Shown in pieces: positions 19,474 through 29,129 of a DNA stretch of 37,000 nt. Origin of the DNA: Mesostigma viride (Eukaryota; Streptophyta; Mesostigmatophyceae; Mesostigmatales; Mesostigmataceae); NCBI GenBank assembly GCA_009746045.1, contig RPFO01000041.1, positions 209,001 through 246,000 on the forward strand. The letters run 5' to 3'. The position numbers and the translations under genes are program-made. Under the pieces are notes generated by a model. It was given only the letters and a program-made list of their open reading frames with translations. It searched no databases and had not been told where the DNA came from. Position 1 is the stretch's first letter. Every line of letters starts with the position of its first letter.

Positions 19474-21213
19474 CTAGCGTCCGCCGCTAGTGGCACGTCG
19501 CTGCGACAGGGCTTCAGTGAGAGCCCTACGCCCCGCGTGGGTCATTTGCGAAGTCATCATCCCGGGGTGCGAACACAGGTCACACTCAAAGGCCACTTGG
19601 TAAGGGGACACCTTCTGCCGGCCCAACCTGGACAGCTCCACCCACGAACCCCTGGGCCACATGGACAGGAACCCAGCGAGGTACTGGGGATGGGTTAATA
19701 GAAGTGTCAGCGCCGACCGATCCACCACCCCACAACGGTGCTCGCGAACAAAGTGCACCCCCATCATAAAAACCTCCGTACGCACGTGATCATCGTTGAT
19801 CGACGCCGTCCGTGCCCCTGCAATATCGGGCGCCACCAGATTAAGAAAGGCACGTCCCTCCGCTGGAGCCACCTTGGGAGGTGTCACCACGTGCCCCACC
19901 CCATCGACCTGATATCGCCAATCCCACCAGTCTTCGGACCCGAACCGCACAGTATGCCCCACCGCAAGGGGAAAACGAGGGTCATCGGGTTGCGGCAGGG
20001 GCGGGGGAACCTGGGGGAGAAAGGTGATCTCTACCTGTTCCCAGTAAGCCCCGCGATCCACAGCGAACCAGGGACCCGCTTGAAACACCAGAGGAGCGGG
20101 TAGGTGCGTACCAGGGGGGACCTGGAAAGACGGAGGTCCCTCGAAGGTCACACACAGCTTCTCCGTGCGAGGTCCTGGCCCACCATACCTCACCGCTCTG
20201 CCCAGTGCCGGCCGTATGAAGTCCCCCAATGACCACTCCTCGAGAGATGACCCAGGAGCTCTGGAAGCCGCATCATAGCCCACTGAGGTGGCGGCAGAAT
20301 GATCGCCTTGACGACCGTGCTGGACCAACAAGCGCTGTATCAGGTCCTGTCCTGATTGTACCGCCGCCACGAGCTCTTCCAAACGCATCACGGGCTCCGC
20401 TGGTACCAGAATGCCCGTTCCGCTGGGGCCCTCCGCGACCCGAGGTCGCATCTCTGCCATGGTGTGTAGGCACGGTTCCTCCGCGGAACGGTGCGAGGGT
20501 CGACCCGACGAAGTGGGCCTGATGTGTCCCTCCGCAGGACGTGACATTGATGAACCGGCTGGTGCAGGCCGGGGACGTGGTTCCAGGGAGACTAGGAAGG
20601 TAGGCTCCGGTGGATCCAAGGAGACAAGGAAGGTAGGCTCCTCTTGGCTCGCATCCGTCGGAGGACCTGAGGGGGCCACAACCGGGGGCTCGCCCCCGGC
20701 CGGCTGTTCTGTCCTAGCCGTAGCAGCTCCCGTCGTATCCGGCCGCGGTCGCCGAGACTCTCGCTCCAACTCCAGCGCTGACCCCCACGTGCGCGCCCAG
20801 TGACGATCAGCCGGGCGACGAGGTGGTGGTGACGCTTGGCGAGCAGTTCGTACCTCCGTTCCCGAGTCCGAACGGGAACGCGAGCGCGAGGGCGGTGATG
20901 GCGAGCGACGACGTGCAGGTCGTTCCGGAGCACGCCGAGATGCTGGTTGACTGCCCCCGCCCCATCCCGTGGACCGCGGGCGAGACTCGCGCCCAGGTGG
21001 TCGCCCCCAGCCCGTCGCCGGCGGTGGCGCCTCAAAACGCGTCACAGGACGGTGTCCTGCGCCGCCCTCAAAGGAGCCCCGAGGAGGTGGATCCCTCGGA
21101 GGAGAATGAGGGAGAGGGCGTGGAGGGTAGTCATCAGAATCGGAGTCGTCACCCTCACTCCCATCATCCTGGTCTTCGTCATCCATAGTCACAATGCGAT
21201 CCAAGGCCTGCAT
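19474..21213 (-). CDS. Extra gypsy ORF of unknown function, Pro/Arg/Ser-rich
   Basis: 579 codons from an ATG, overlapping the preceding frame by 35 bp. The first 200 residues are disordered: acidic start (DDEDQDDGSEGDDSDSDD), then Pro/Arg-rich with an SRSRSRSD-type run. The C-terminal half looks folded, with conserved-looking aromatic and acidic residues (for example VRFGSEDWWDWRYQVDG and a WSLGDFIRPALGRAVRYGG stretch). No transmembrane segment or signal peptide is seen, so it does not resemble an envelope protein despite its env-like position between integrase and 3' LTR. I do not recognise the family. Confidence 0.6.
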   Translation of the reverse strand: MQALDRIVTMDDEDQDDGSEGDDSDSDDYPPRPLPHSPPRDPPPRGSFEGGAGHRPVTRFEAPPPATGWGRPPGRESRPRSTGWGGGSQPASRRAPERPARRRSPSPPSRSRSRSDSGTEVRTARQASPPPRRPADRHWARTWGSALELERESRRPRPDTTGAATARTEQPAGGEPPVVAPSGPPTDASQEEPTFLVSLDPPEPTFLVSLEPRPRPAPAGSSMSRPAEGHIRPTSSGRPSHRSAEEPCLHTMAEMRPRVAEGPSGTGILVPAEPVMRLEELVAAVQSGQDLIQRLLVQHGRQGDHSAATSVGYDAASRAPGSSLEEWSLGDFIRPALGRAVRYGGPGPRTEKLCVTFEGPPSFQVPPGTHLPAPLVFQAGPWFAVDRGAYWEQVEITFLPQVPPPLPQPDDPRFPLAVGHTVRFGSEDWWDWRYQVDGVGHVVTPPKVAPAEGRAFLNLVAPDIAGARTASINDDHVRTEVFMMGVHFVREHRCGVVDRSALTLLLTHPQYLAGFLSMWPRGSWVELSRLGRQKVSPYQVAFECDLCSHPGMMTSQMTHAGRRALTEALSQRRATSGGR

Positions 21214-22030
21214 GCCGTAACGAATACTGCCCCGCGCGCATACACTTCTCGCCCCGCAACGCCCCCTCCAACGGAAGGTATCGAGGAAAGTAGTGCTCCA
21301 GCTGTTTCCGCACCTCGGGTGGAATTAGGAGAAGCAACAGCCGTGGAAATGCCAGGCCCGCATCCAGCGTGTTCATGCACGCGTGACAATGGCACTCCCG
21401 CTCATGGGTTTCCCAGTCTGTACCGACCACCACGCCGTCGCTCTCGGCGGTGCGGGTCTCGATCTTGAACCCCACAATTCTTCGCACGAACCGTCGAGCA
21501 TCCTCCAGCTTAGCTGGGCTGGCCCGCGCCAGGATGGAATCAGCGCGGAGTTCCGACGGCATCTGGTTACGGCGCCGACGACGTCGCTCCACCAAGTCAC
21601 CCTCCCGGCCATAGTTGCGCAAGAACATTCGGGGGTTAAACGTCTCCTCATTCAGCTCCTTTACTAGCTGCATCGTGCGCGCGTCCGGAGCTCCGGGTCT
21701 GGACGACGTCTCGTGCCGGCCACCACCTCCCGAACCTCCGGCCCCTAAAGCACCCCTTCGGACTGCAGGCTCTCCGCGAGCGGTCTGCGTCCTCGCACCC
21801 TGCTCTGGTTGATGGACCTCAGGGTAATCTGTTGTGTCCATGTCCACCAGATCTTCCTCACTCGACTCCCCGTCTGCTTCCCGGATTCCTGCCTCTGCAG
21901 CCTCCGCGGCGCTGATGGAAGTCTGGCCTCTGGGAAGCGCCTCCGCGGCGTCCCCCTGCACGGCCCACACACAAGAGGCTAAGGCATTAGTCGGCGTGTA
22001 CCTAGTACCCGGCTCACACACCACTCTCAC
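21179..22030 (-). CDS. Extra gypsy ORF of unknown function, upstream partner
   Basis: Open frame of 283 codons starting 29 bp after the integrase stop. The first codon in this span is GTG; the first in-frame ATG is near 21829 (MDTTDYPEVH). It is Glu/Arg-rich with a basic run (ERRRRRRNQM). A Cys/His-containing stretch (HERECHCHACMNTLDAG) could bind metal. It overlaps the start of the next frame in a different phase, so the two may be one frameshifted or spliced product. No family is recognised. Confidence 0.5.
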   Translation of the reverse strand: MRVVCEPGTRYTPTNALASCVWAVQGDAAEALPRGQTSISAAEAAEAGIREADGESSEEDLVDMDTTDYPEVHQPEQGARTQTARGEPAVRRGALGAGGSGGGGRHETSSRPGAPDARTMQLVKELNEETFNPRMFLRNYGREGDLVERRRRRRNQMPSELRADSILARASPAKLEDARRFVRRIVGFKIETRTAESDGVVVGTDWETHERECHCHACMNTLDAGLAFPRLLLLLIPPEVRKQLEHYFPRYLPLEGALRGEKCMRAGQYSLRHAGLGSHCDYG

Positions 22031-22058
22031 CCTACACCGCTGTACCGTATGTGGTCGG

Positions 22059-24170
22059 TTAATGCAACTGGTGCGTCTTCTTGTACGCTTCCAGTAAGCG
22101 GGCGCACCCAGCTAACTCAGTAGAAGTGCGCCAGGAGTCCTCAGACTCATGCTGCGCGAATCGCCATCGCACCCGGTACTGTCGCTGAGTCCCCCGACCC
22201 CGTTTGACATCCCGGTGTCCCACGATCGCTGCCACCTCATCCTCCTGTTCCCCCGTGTCCGGATTGAACTCCAACGGGGCCGGGGGATTGACCCGACCCT
22301 GGATGGTGTTCTGGTGGTACAACTTGAGCTGGTCACGATGGAAACGGTTGGACGTGAGGTTCCATGACACTGGGACGTCCACCTGGAACATGACATCGTC
22401 GAACTTGGTGAGGACCTTGCAGGGGCCCAGGAACATGGGGCGAAGCTTAGTCTTCAGCTCCTTCTCCACCTTGTGTGAGAATCGTCCGATCTGTGGGCCC
22501 TCCACCAGGACCCAATCGCCCACCTCAATGGACGGCGCCCGGTTATCCCGCTTGCCGGCTGTCCTTTCCAGATACCGCTCTGTCGCTGCGCGGTAGCCCT
22601 GGACTGCACTGCTATGAGCCTGGTGCATCCGCTGCAGCAAACGATCAACTCCCTGGCGTGTGTCCAGCTTGACCTGATCCTCTCCCAGTCCGGGGCTCAT
22701 AAGCAAGTCGGGCGGCGTGAGAGGGTGCCGGCCAGAGTTGAGGAAAAAGGGGGTAAATCCATGGGCGGCCTGGGGGGCATTGTTCAGGGAGAACTCCACC
22801 AAGCCCAGAAGTTCCTCCCAATTGCTGCCCACCGCGTCGGTGTAGTGTCGCATGGTCTCTTGCACTGTGCGGTTCAACCGCTCCACCAGATGTGACGACG
22901 AGCTGTGGTAGGCCGTGCCCAGCGACACCTTGGTGCCCAGCCGTTCGAAGAACTCCTGCCAGAATTTGGCCGTGAAGAGCTTGTCGCGGTCGGAGATGAA
23001 CTGTCGGCTGAGCCCGTGGAACCGAAACACGTGCGTCAGGTATATCTTGGCGCACTCCTCCGCTGTGAGGTCGGCCGGACACGGGGCCAAGTGACACATG
23101 CGCGTCAGGCGGTCCACGAACACCAAGACCATGCTGTTACCGCTCTTCGTCTTCTTGAACGGGCCGATGAAGTCCATCATGATAGAATCCCAAGGACCCA
23201 TCGGATCAGGTAACGTCTTGGGGACGGCTTGAGAGCCCGTGTTCCTGGACTTCATGATCTGGCACGAGGGGCACTGGCGCACATATGTCTCAATATACTC
23301 CTTCATCCCTGGCCAGTAGAAGTGTTTGCGGGACCGAGGGAAGAGACGGTGGCTTCCTTGATGTCCGCCTAGAAGAGAATCGTGGAGCTCGTGAAGCAAG
23401 GCGGCCCTACAAAGCTCCGGGACATACAGCCGCCATTCCTCCGGCTGGACACTCACGAACAGGCGTCCATCCTGGAACTTGCAAGGGTAGGCACCCATCT
23501 GCTGGGGATGCGCCCGGATGGCTTCAAGCGCCGCTTCCTCTGTGACCGTGAAACGACTGATCAACGTCTCCGACGTGACTGTGAACGCGTCCACGGCCGG
23601 GTCTGCCTCTGCGCTCGCCTGGTTGACGAATTCGGAGAAGACTGTGGGCGGGCCGATCGGCTGAAGCTGAAAAATTCCCTGGGGCGGCACCACATGACTA
23701 AGGGGCATGCGCGTATGCGATCCCTCCCCCTCCCCGGGGGCGTCCACGTCCTCGTGGGCACTCGTCTCCTCCAAGAGAGGTGACAAGTCATCACTGGTGG
23801 TGTGTCCCAGATGAAATAGGTGGCGGGCCCGGGGAGATCGTGGCTCCGCGCCGTAGGCGGTCCCCGGGGCGGCCACGGGTACGCAAGTGGTATGAAGCAC
23901 ATCCATGTCCTCGTAGAACCAATAGTCCGCCCGTCGCGAGAGGGCGTCTGGTACCACGTTGTCCGCGCCCTTGACATATTGGATCTTGAACGGCGCAAAC
24001 TGTGACAAGTACTCCATCCACCGCGCTTGGCGGGGCGTCAGGTTGGGCTGCACCAGGAGGTGGGTGAGCGGCCGGTGGTCGGTGTGGATCACAAGGCGGT
24101 GGGGGTCGAGATCCCCCTGCTCACTAATGGCCACCGAAAACTGGGCCCCCAGAAGATGATGACGCCATGT
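22059..24170 (-). CDS. Gypsy pol C-terminal part: RNase H end, integrase, chromodomain
   Basis: The frame is open from the copia insertion edge to a stop at 22059. It starts with the C-terminal part of RNase H (VIHTDHRPL, third catalytic Asp). The integrase zinc finger follows (H-x3-H ... CPSC, about 23400-23270), then the catalytic core: MMDFIGP (near 23173), SDRDKLF (near 22990) and LVERLN (near 22880) supply D, D and E. The C-terminus (VAAIVGHRDVKRGRG ... YRVRWRF ... SWRTSTEL) is a chromodomain, which targets integration of chromoviruses to modified chromatin. Apart from the nested insertion, this part looks intact. Confidence 0.9.
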   Translation of the reverse strand, partial: TWRHHLLGAQFSVAISEQGDLDPHRLVIHTDHRPLTHLLVQPNLTPRQARWMEYLSQFAPFKIQYVKGADNVVPDALSRRADYWFYEDMDVLHTTCVPVAAPGTAYGAEPRSPRARHLFHLGHTTSDDLSPLLEETSAHEDVDAPGEGEGSHTRMPLSHVVPPQGIFQLQPIGPPTVFSEFVNQASAEADPAVDAFTVTSETLISRFTVTEEAALEAIRAHPQQMGAYPCKFQDGRLFVSVQPEEWRLYVPELCRAALLHELHDSLLGGHQGSHRLFPRSRKHFYWPGMKEYIETYVRQCPSCQIMKSRNTGSQAVPKTLPDPMGPWDSIMMDFIGPFKKTKSGNSMVLVFVDRLTRMCHLAPCPADLTAEECAKIYLTHVFRFHGLSRQFISDRDKLFTAKFWQEFFERLGTKVSLGTAYHSSSSHLVERLNRTVQETMRHYTDAVGSNWEELLGLVEFSLNNAPQAAHGFTPFFLNSGRHPLTPPDLLMSPGLGEDQVKLDTRQGVDRLLQRMHQAHSSAVQGYRAATERYLERTAGKRDNRAPSIEVGDWVLVEGPQIGRFSHKVEKELKTKLRPMFLGPCKVLTKFDDVMFQVDVPVSWNLTSNRFHRDQLKLYHQNTIQGRVNPPAPLEFNPDTGEQEDEVAAIVGHRDVKRGRGTQRQYRVRWRFAQHESEDSWRTSTELAGCARLLEAYKKTHQLH

Positions 24171-24175
24171 GTGGC
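24171..24175. repeat. Target-site duplication GTGGC, left
   Basis: GTGGC abuts the left LTR start and is repeated directly after the right LTR at 30972-30976. A 5-bp duplication is standard for Ty1/copia integration. Confidence 0.95.
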
Positions 24176-24759
24176 TGTTAAAATCGAGTTCGAATTTTAT
24201 TAAATGATAATTTTACGGTAATCAGGTTACAAACTCAGAGCCAAGCCCCCAGCTTAATTTACCAGCGCAACCATAGCCATTGCCAGCATAGCAGCAACAA
24301 CCCGTTGGACCGCCGCAACACAATGCTGGCTTTTGGATCATCATCGTCTGTCAGGCGGCTAGGCTAGCCTGCGGCGCTAGGCACCGACGCAAGCCTGGGA
24401 ACGCATCTCCGTTACACATCTCCGTTACAACACACCAGCCGAGTACCGACCAATCGACACACACCAGTATCTCGCCACTTGTCACGCCAGCCGGCAGTAC
24501 CCAGAATCCTAGTCCGCACCTCAGTACCGGACCAGTGCCTCACAGCCAAAGTCTAGGGCGTAACTCACGAGGCATAACGCACACAGCGTAACTTAAATCG
24601 TTGTGGATCACACAAGCCAAAATTCAGCCGAACCTCAAAACGGCTAAGTCCCAATGCGCCGAATTAACCCGAACGCCTCGAACCACAAAATGGCTAAGTA
24701 CCGGCACACAATCATTAATTATTTCCATGTGACTGCGAGCTGAAACCTATAATATAACA
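24176..24759 (-). repeat. Copia-like 3' LTR (584 bp)
   Basis: Plus-strand ends are TGTTAAAATCGAG and CTATAATATAACA, with TGTTA/TAACA inverted tips. It matches 30394-30971 except for one extra C near 24300 and five extra bases (CAAAA) near 24705. Confidence 0.95.
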
Positions 24760-25233
24760 CCAGCCGCTTTTTCCCGAGCAGTCACACATCCCACCAATCA
24801 TTATCTCACTCAGCTCGAGAGTAACCGACAGACACCTCACCAGGAAGCACTAACACAGGACGCTATGTACTAGGGGAGTCCGCACCCCTCACTTGGCGCC
24901 CATTCACGCCCTGGTAGTACAACCAGCATCTGTCAGTAAGTCAAGTAAGCAAGCGAGAATACAAGACTGATCAAAAGACCACCCTCGGCTCCAACACCAA
25001 CCACACCCTGAACCCACGGACTTTCACACATCACCAACCACAGTCCCCGCCTCCGATCAGGTCCTCAACCCAGGACCATCCCATCAGGTACATCCCCACC
25101 AAGATAGAGTTATCCAACCGTACTGGGTCATCCTGAGATGGGCTCGATCCAGGGGTCATTCCCAGCCCACATGTAATGCGTCCCAACGCCTGCCAGCCTG
25201 AAATTCTCATGCCACATGGTCCATTGCCCAGAT
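24760..25233. other. Copia-like 3' non-coding region
   Basis: No gene is seen. On the minus strand the bases just before the LTR (GGGAAAAAGCGGCTGG) are partly purine and may be a weak polypurine tract. Confidence 0.5.
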
Positions 25234-26043
25234 CTACATCAAACCCTCCAGCAGTCCTTGCAGATCCCCGAGAGAGCCCCCCATGACCATCCGCAGGAGG
25301 CGATACTGGTCGCGCGCCCCAGCAAACAGCTTGGTCAGCGCATCAGCCGGGTTGAGCTTCCCAGGTAGATGAAGCACGCTCACTGCGTATGACAGTTCCT
25401 TGAGTAGTAGGAAATCCAGGTCGCGCGTCCTGGACAGGCTGTTGAGAATGAAACTCACAAGCGGCTGACTGTCGGTATGCACAGTCGTGGTCAGTACCAA
25501 ACGAGCATCCAGCCACTTGCCCATCCAGCGCAGAAATTGCTCTAGATACAGGGACGCCTTGATGCACTCACACACCCCGCGACACTCATTGGTATCCGAT
25601 CCAACTGCCACCCTGCGGCACAACCTAGAGTACCACCCACAGAGCGAACCATTGCCCTTGGGGTTGGAGAGCACAAACAAGCCGCCCATGCGAGCTCTCG
25701 TCTTGGTGAGCTCCCTGCCCTCGCCAGACGTGTCAGCAAAGCAATGCAACACAATCGGCTGAGAAAGAGACAAACCAGAAAGTACTACACCCTGGCTCTC
25801 AGCAACATACTGCTTGATCACAGACGGAGAAACGAGAGCCAACACCTCATCCACAGTCCTACTTAACACCAGCAGGTCAGGCCCACACACCGCTGCCATC
25901 CAGCCGAGCTTGCCACGCAATCTGCTCCACAAACCCTTGGCGCACAACTCCTCCACATCGCGCATGAGCTCCTCCCTGTACTTGTCAGGAATACCCAAGT
26001 GCATCCGGTGCTTACCCGACACCACCCGCAGGGTTTGCACCAC
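25234..26043 (-). CDS. Copia-like RNase H (pol C-terminus, -1 frame)
   Basis: About 270 codons beginning at a GTG inside the end of pol and lying in the -1 frame relative to it. The order fits copia RT-connection and RNase H: a thumb/connection stretch, then LHCFADTSGEG (first Asp), SDTNECRGVCECIK (catalytic Glu position), TTVHTDSQPLVSF (Asp) and LPGKLNPADALTK (the conserved ADxxTK-type end). It degrades RNA in the RNA-DNA hybrid during reverse transcription. A single frame change near 26045 separates it from RT. No canonical slippery heptamer is visible there, so it could be a mutation, an assembly error or an unusual programmed shift. Confidence 0.8.
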   Translation of the reverse strand: MVQTLRVVSGKHRMHLGIPDKYREELMRDVEELCAKGLWSRLRGKLGWMAAVCGPDLLVLSRTVDEVLALVSPSVIKQYVAESQGVVLSGLSLSQPIVLHCFADTSGEGRELTKTRARMGGLFVLSNPKGNGSLCGWYSRLCRRVAVGSDTNECRGVCECIKASLYLEQFLRWMGKWLDARLVLTTTVHTDSQPLVSFILNSLSRTRDLDFLLLKELSYAVSVLHLPGKLNPADALTKLFAGARDQYRLLRMVMGGSLGDLQGLLEGLM

Positions 26044-29000
26044 CCCGCAAACACCCGTGGCGTCTGCGGCCCCAATTGCTGCAACTCACCCACTGGGAAC
26101 CGCCGCCCAATGTCAGCATAGAATGCATGCAAGGCTGACCGCGAAGCAATGACACGCAAGTCATCCCCATGCAGTTGTACAAACATAGGACCAGACGGCA
26201 TCCGCGCCACGAACAACGATGGGTCGTAGGGAGATACCTCAAACTCTGCGATCTCACCCAACGCACGCATGAGGGTTATCCTCCAAACAATCGACGCGCT
26301 CTGCAGACCCTCTATAGCCTTGCACAGACCCATGAACTCAGACGTGACCACCTCCTTCCAGAACGGCGGCGTCTGCACCACTAGAGGCGGAGTACCCTCC
26401 CACACCTCTTGCGCCACTTCCTCGCTAGAGTTAGGGAATGCGCGCTTGACATCAATGGACGCACACGCGTAGTCCTTGCCTTCGTCCAGAAAGCTAAGAA
26501 AAATCATGCTAACCATCCTGAACGTGTCCCATGCCATCCCTGGGGTGTAGAGCTCCTCCTTGGCCAGCGGGCTAGTACCTGCAAACTCTTGTGATACCGG
26601 CCTCACGTAGCAGATCTCCACACCTGCCTTCACCTTGTGGGACAGCACCATCTTCAGCGGAAGCACCCTAGCCCCCTTCGGCACCGTGTCAAGCGGTTCA
26701 TACACCCCGTAGCCCTGCCACTCCTCAAGTGCCTTACGGAATGCACACCACCAGCTCGAGAACCCACTAGGCGTTGACATCTGCAGTACAAGCTCAGGGA
26801 ATGTGATCGGGGAATGTGCGGCTATGTCCCTCTCAGTGATTCCTAGGCTGTTGGGATGCAGTAATGCAGGCATAACCAGGTCAGCAGCTGGCGGGAGATC
26901 AGCGCCCCACGCTACACCCTCCGTACCCGACAGTGCTGCTAGCCTAGCCACTGTGCTGCAAATGCGACTGAGAGGCTCGACTGACTTGTAAGACTGTAGC
27001 TCTATCGACCCGTGACCTACTCGGGTTAGCAATGAGCTCTGAATCCGCACATCAGGATGGTCCAGGAAAGGAAGTCCCAAAATGGCGGGTCCATCATACC
27101 CCTCGAGCACGCAAAACGGCGTCTCTCTCCCCAAGATCGTCAGCATTACCTCACCCCGCACCGGCATCCTCACTAACCCGGAGAAGTCCTCCACATACCT
27201 CCACCTGGACGCAGTGCACGGCAGATGCCTGGCTACTCCCTCACCCAGCAAGCACACCACCGCGTCAGTGTCCACTTCCAATCGACAACTACCCAGCCCG
27301 TCCGAATACCAGTTGGCAAGCTTAGAGACCGCAGCCACCAGCTCACCTGGCTCACCTCTCTCCTCGACAGCCTCGCTGTCGTCCATGGGGCTGTCGCCCT
27401 CACTCGGCAATATAGGCCCCGCGTCGGCCAACCCGCCAACGCCACCAGCCTGCTGCCCCGCACCTGCGGTCAATGCCCCAGCATCGCCGGCCCGTGCAAC
27501 CCCACCTTCGGCTGGCTCACCCGCCTCACCGGACCGTGGTACCATCCCACCTTCGGCCACCCGCTCCTTGCCGGCCCGCGAGATGTTGCCCCCCAACTGC
27601 CGCTGCTCGCCCACCGTGGCAGCGCGTCGAGCTTCCTGCAGGCGCTCCACTAGGCGGGCTAGTACCGCGGCGCGCTGCTTCTCCTGGTCGTCAACGGCTG
27701 GGGCAACCCCCGAACCGCCCGACCCCACGCTAGCGGGACCGCCCTTGGAAGGTGGCAACCCAGCTTCCGGCGAAAGGGAGCGAGTAGGTTGATCAGGCCC
27801 ACCCCCCTCCCTCACCCCCCCTGCAGCCCCGGGATCCCCCGCCTCACCCCCAGCCTGCACACTGGGGTCCCTAACACCTTCCTCAGCGGGTGGGTCTGGC
27901 GGCCCCAGCCCGTCATAGTAGGGGCGCAGGTGTTTCCACGCTAGCAGCTTGTCGTAGCAACTGTCCTCTAGCGCTACCGAAGCAAGCATGTGATCAGGAT
28001 CGATCTCCTTGACCACACCGGGACCTCTCCATAGGCCCCGTTTTCCATGACTGCCCTCCGCGTAGGCCCAGACCCTGGCGTTCACGCACGGCACATAAAC
28101 CTGTCCACGTCGCAGGTCCATCTTTACCATGCGCACGTAACGATCGCTCAAATAATCCCTGTACTCTTCCACAGCCTCAGGTGACAACAAGCCCATCTCC
28201 ACTCCCTTAGGCGTGACTGCCACCTGCCCACCCAACACCTTGACCATTACACGGTTGTTGAGACATTGCTCTATCTCATTGCAGATCACCAGCCTCTCAC
28301 GATACGAGCCTGTTCTCATCTTCTCCATGCATGCCATCACCTGCTTCGATGTCTGTATGTGGCGCTCGACAAGACCCTGGTGCTCGTGGTCAGCTACCCC
28401 AGCAAGTTCTATCTTCCCCACACCCGGCTCACCCACACAGCACTCAAACTGCTGATCGCACTCCAACACAGATGCCACACCAAACTTGGACCTGAGGAGA
28501 CGCAATGCATCACACAAGTGCTCCTTCAGCTTGCGCTCAAGTGGCACCATGACCTTGTACCTGGAGAACCTGCCCACTGCAAGCACGTAGTCTCTGTCGT
28601 CATACATGAATACATCACACTGCACCACACCTCGCTCAAACTCTGGCCTACGTGCATGGAACTTGTGCGGTTTAGGTGCCCGCTCCTGACATTTGCGACA
28701 CCTTAACCACACCTGCTTGCACATATCCACTAAGTCTGTGAACCCTAGCATGGCTGCCCACTCCTCACCCGCATGCCCATGCCCTAGTGCTTTGTGTAAC
28801 CGTGTGGCCATGTTAAGTACACTGAGCGACCCGGCTGCCTCACCGCACGCCGCACCATTCACATGTGCTGAACTAGGGTCTGGTGAGGTACCACCTACCG
28901 GCGGCCCGCCCGCTGCGGTGTGCCCCCCTGCAGCGCCTCCAACCCACTCATTCCCCATCCCCTGAGACACTGCCCTTCCCCCTTCTGCAGCTGTCCCATG

Positions 29001-29111
29001 CTCCAGGTGGCCCCCCTTCTCCCTAGTGCCTGCTAGCACCGCCACCTGAGCACCCAGGTAGGGTGAGTACACCTGGGGGGTCGAGCTGGCCTCCCCTGCA
29101 CCAGCCCGCAT
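25863..29111 (-). CDS. Copia-like pol: integrase, retropepsin-like domain, RT
   Basis: 1082 codons in the same frame as gag, five codons after its UGA. Integrase: zinc finger H-x3-H ... CRKC (residues about 104-138), then catalytic QCDVF (about 165), ECDQQFE (about 219) and LVERH (about 249), with D to E spacing slightly short. A Gly/Ala/Pro-rich linker follows. Residues about 608-685 look like a retropepsin: LEVDTDAVVCLL, then AILGLPFLDH about 60 residues later, the spacing known for these enzymes, but with DTD instead of DTG/DSG. RT: LPLKMVLSHKV, IDVKRAF (about 887) and LHGDDLRVI (about 982) carry the catalytic Asp residues; GDD replaces the common VDD. No protease motif precedes the integrase. 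The last 60 codons are out-of-frame tail. Confidence 0.88.
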   Translation of the reverse strand: MRAGAGEASSTPQVYSPYLGAQVAVLAGTREKGGHLEHGTAAEGGRAVSQGMGNEWVGGAAGGHTAAGGPPVGGTSPDPSSAHVNGAACGEAAGSLSVLNMATRLHKALGHGHAGEEWAAMLGFTDLVDMCKQVWLRCRKCQERAPKPHKFHARRPEFERGVVQCDVFMYDDRDYVLAVGRFSRYKVMVPLERKLKEHLCDALRLLRSKFGVASVLECDQQFECCVGEPGVGKIELAGVADHEHQGLVERHIQTSKQVMACMEKMRTGSYRERLVICNEIEQCLNNRVMVKVLGGQVAVTPKGVEMGLLSPEAVEEYRDYLSDRYVRMVKMDLRRGQVYVPCVNARVWAYAEGSHGKRGLWRGPGVVKEIDPDHMLASVALEDSCYDKLLAWKHLRPYYDGLGPPDPPAEEGVRDPSVQAGGEAGDPGAAGGVREGGGPDQPTRSLSPEAGLPPSKGGPASVGSGGSGVAPAVDDQEKQRAAVLARLVERLQEARRAATVGEQRQLGGNISRAGKERVAEGGMVPRSGEAGEPAEGGVARAGDAGALTAGAGQQAGGVGGLADAGPILPSEGDSPMDDSEAVEERGEPGELVAAVSKLANWYSDGLGSCRLEVDTDAVVCLLGEGVARHLPCTASRWRYVEDFSGLVRMPVRGEVMLTILGRETPFCVLEGYDGPAILGLPFLDHPDVRIQSSLLTRVGHGSIELQSYKSVEPLSRICSTVARLAALSGTEGVAWGADLPPAADLVMPALLHPNSLGITERDIAAHSPITFPELVLQMSTPSGFSSWWCAFRKALEEWQGYGVYEPLDTVPKGARVLPLKMVLSHKVKAGVEICYVRPVSQEFAGTSPLAKEELYTPGMAWDTFRMVSMIFLSFLDEGKDYACASIDVKRAFPNSSEEVAQEVWEGTPPLVVQTPPFWKEVVTSEFMGLCKAIEGLQSASIVWRITLMRALGEIAEFEVSPYDPSLFVARMPSGPMFVQLHGDDLRVIASRSALHAFYADIGRRFPVGELQQLGPQTPRVFAGWCKPCGWCRVSTGCTWVFLTSTGRSSCAMWRSCAPRVCGADCVASSAGWQRCVGLTCWC

Positions 29112-29120
29112 GCCAACCTC

Positions 29121-29129
29121 ACCTAGTCA
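29121..29129 (-). promoter_or_regulatory. Candidate UGA CUA stop-codon readthrough site
   Basis: The minus strand reads AGG TGA CTA GGT GAG GTT GGC ATG. Gag ends at the TGA and pol continues open in the same frame. UGA followed by CUA is an established leaky context in several viruses and cellular genes. Readthrough would yield a Gag-Pol fusion; reinitiation at the ATG 15 nt downstream of the stop codon is the alternative. Confidence 0.6.

Noticed and set aside
19474-21213. Retroviral-type envelope gene
   Set aside because: Position fits but there is no signal peptide, fusion-type segment or membrane anchor.
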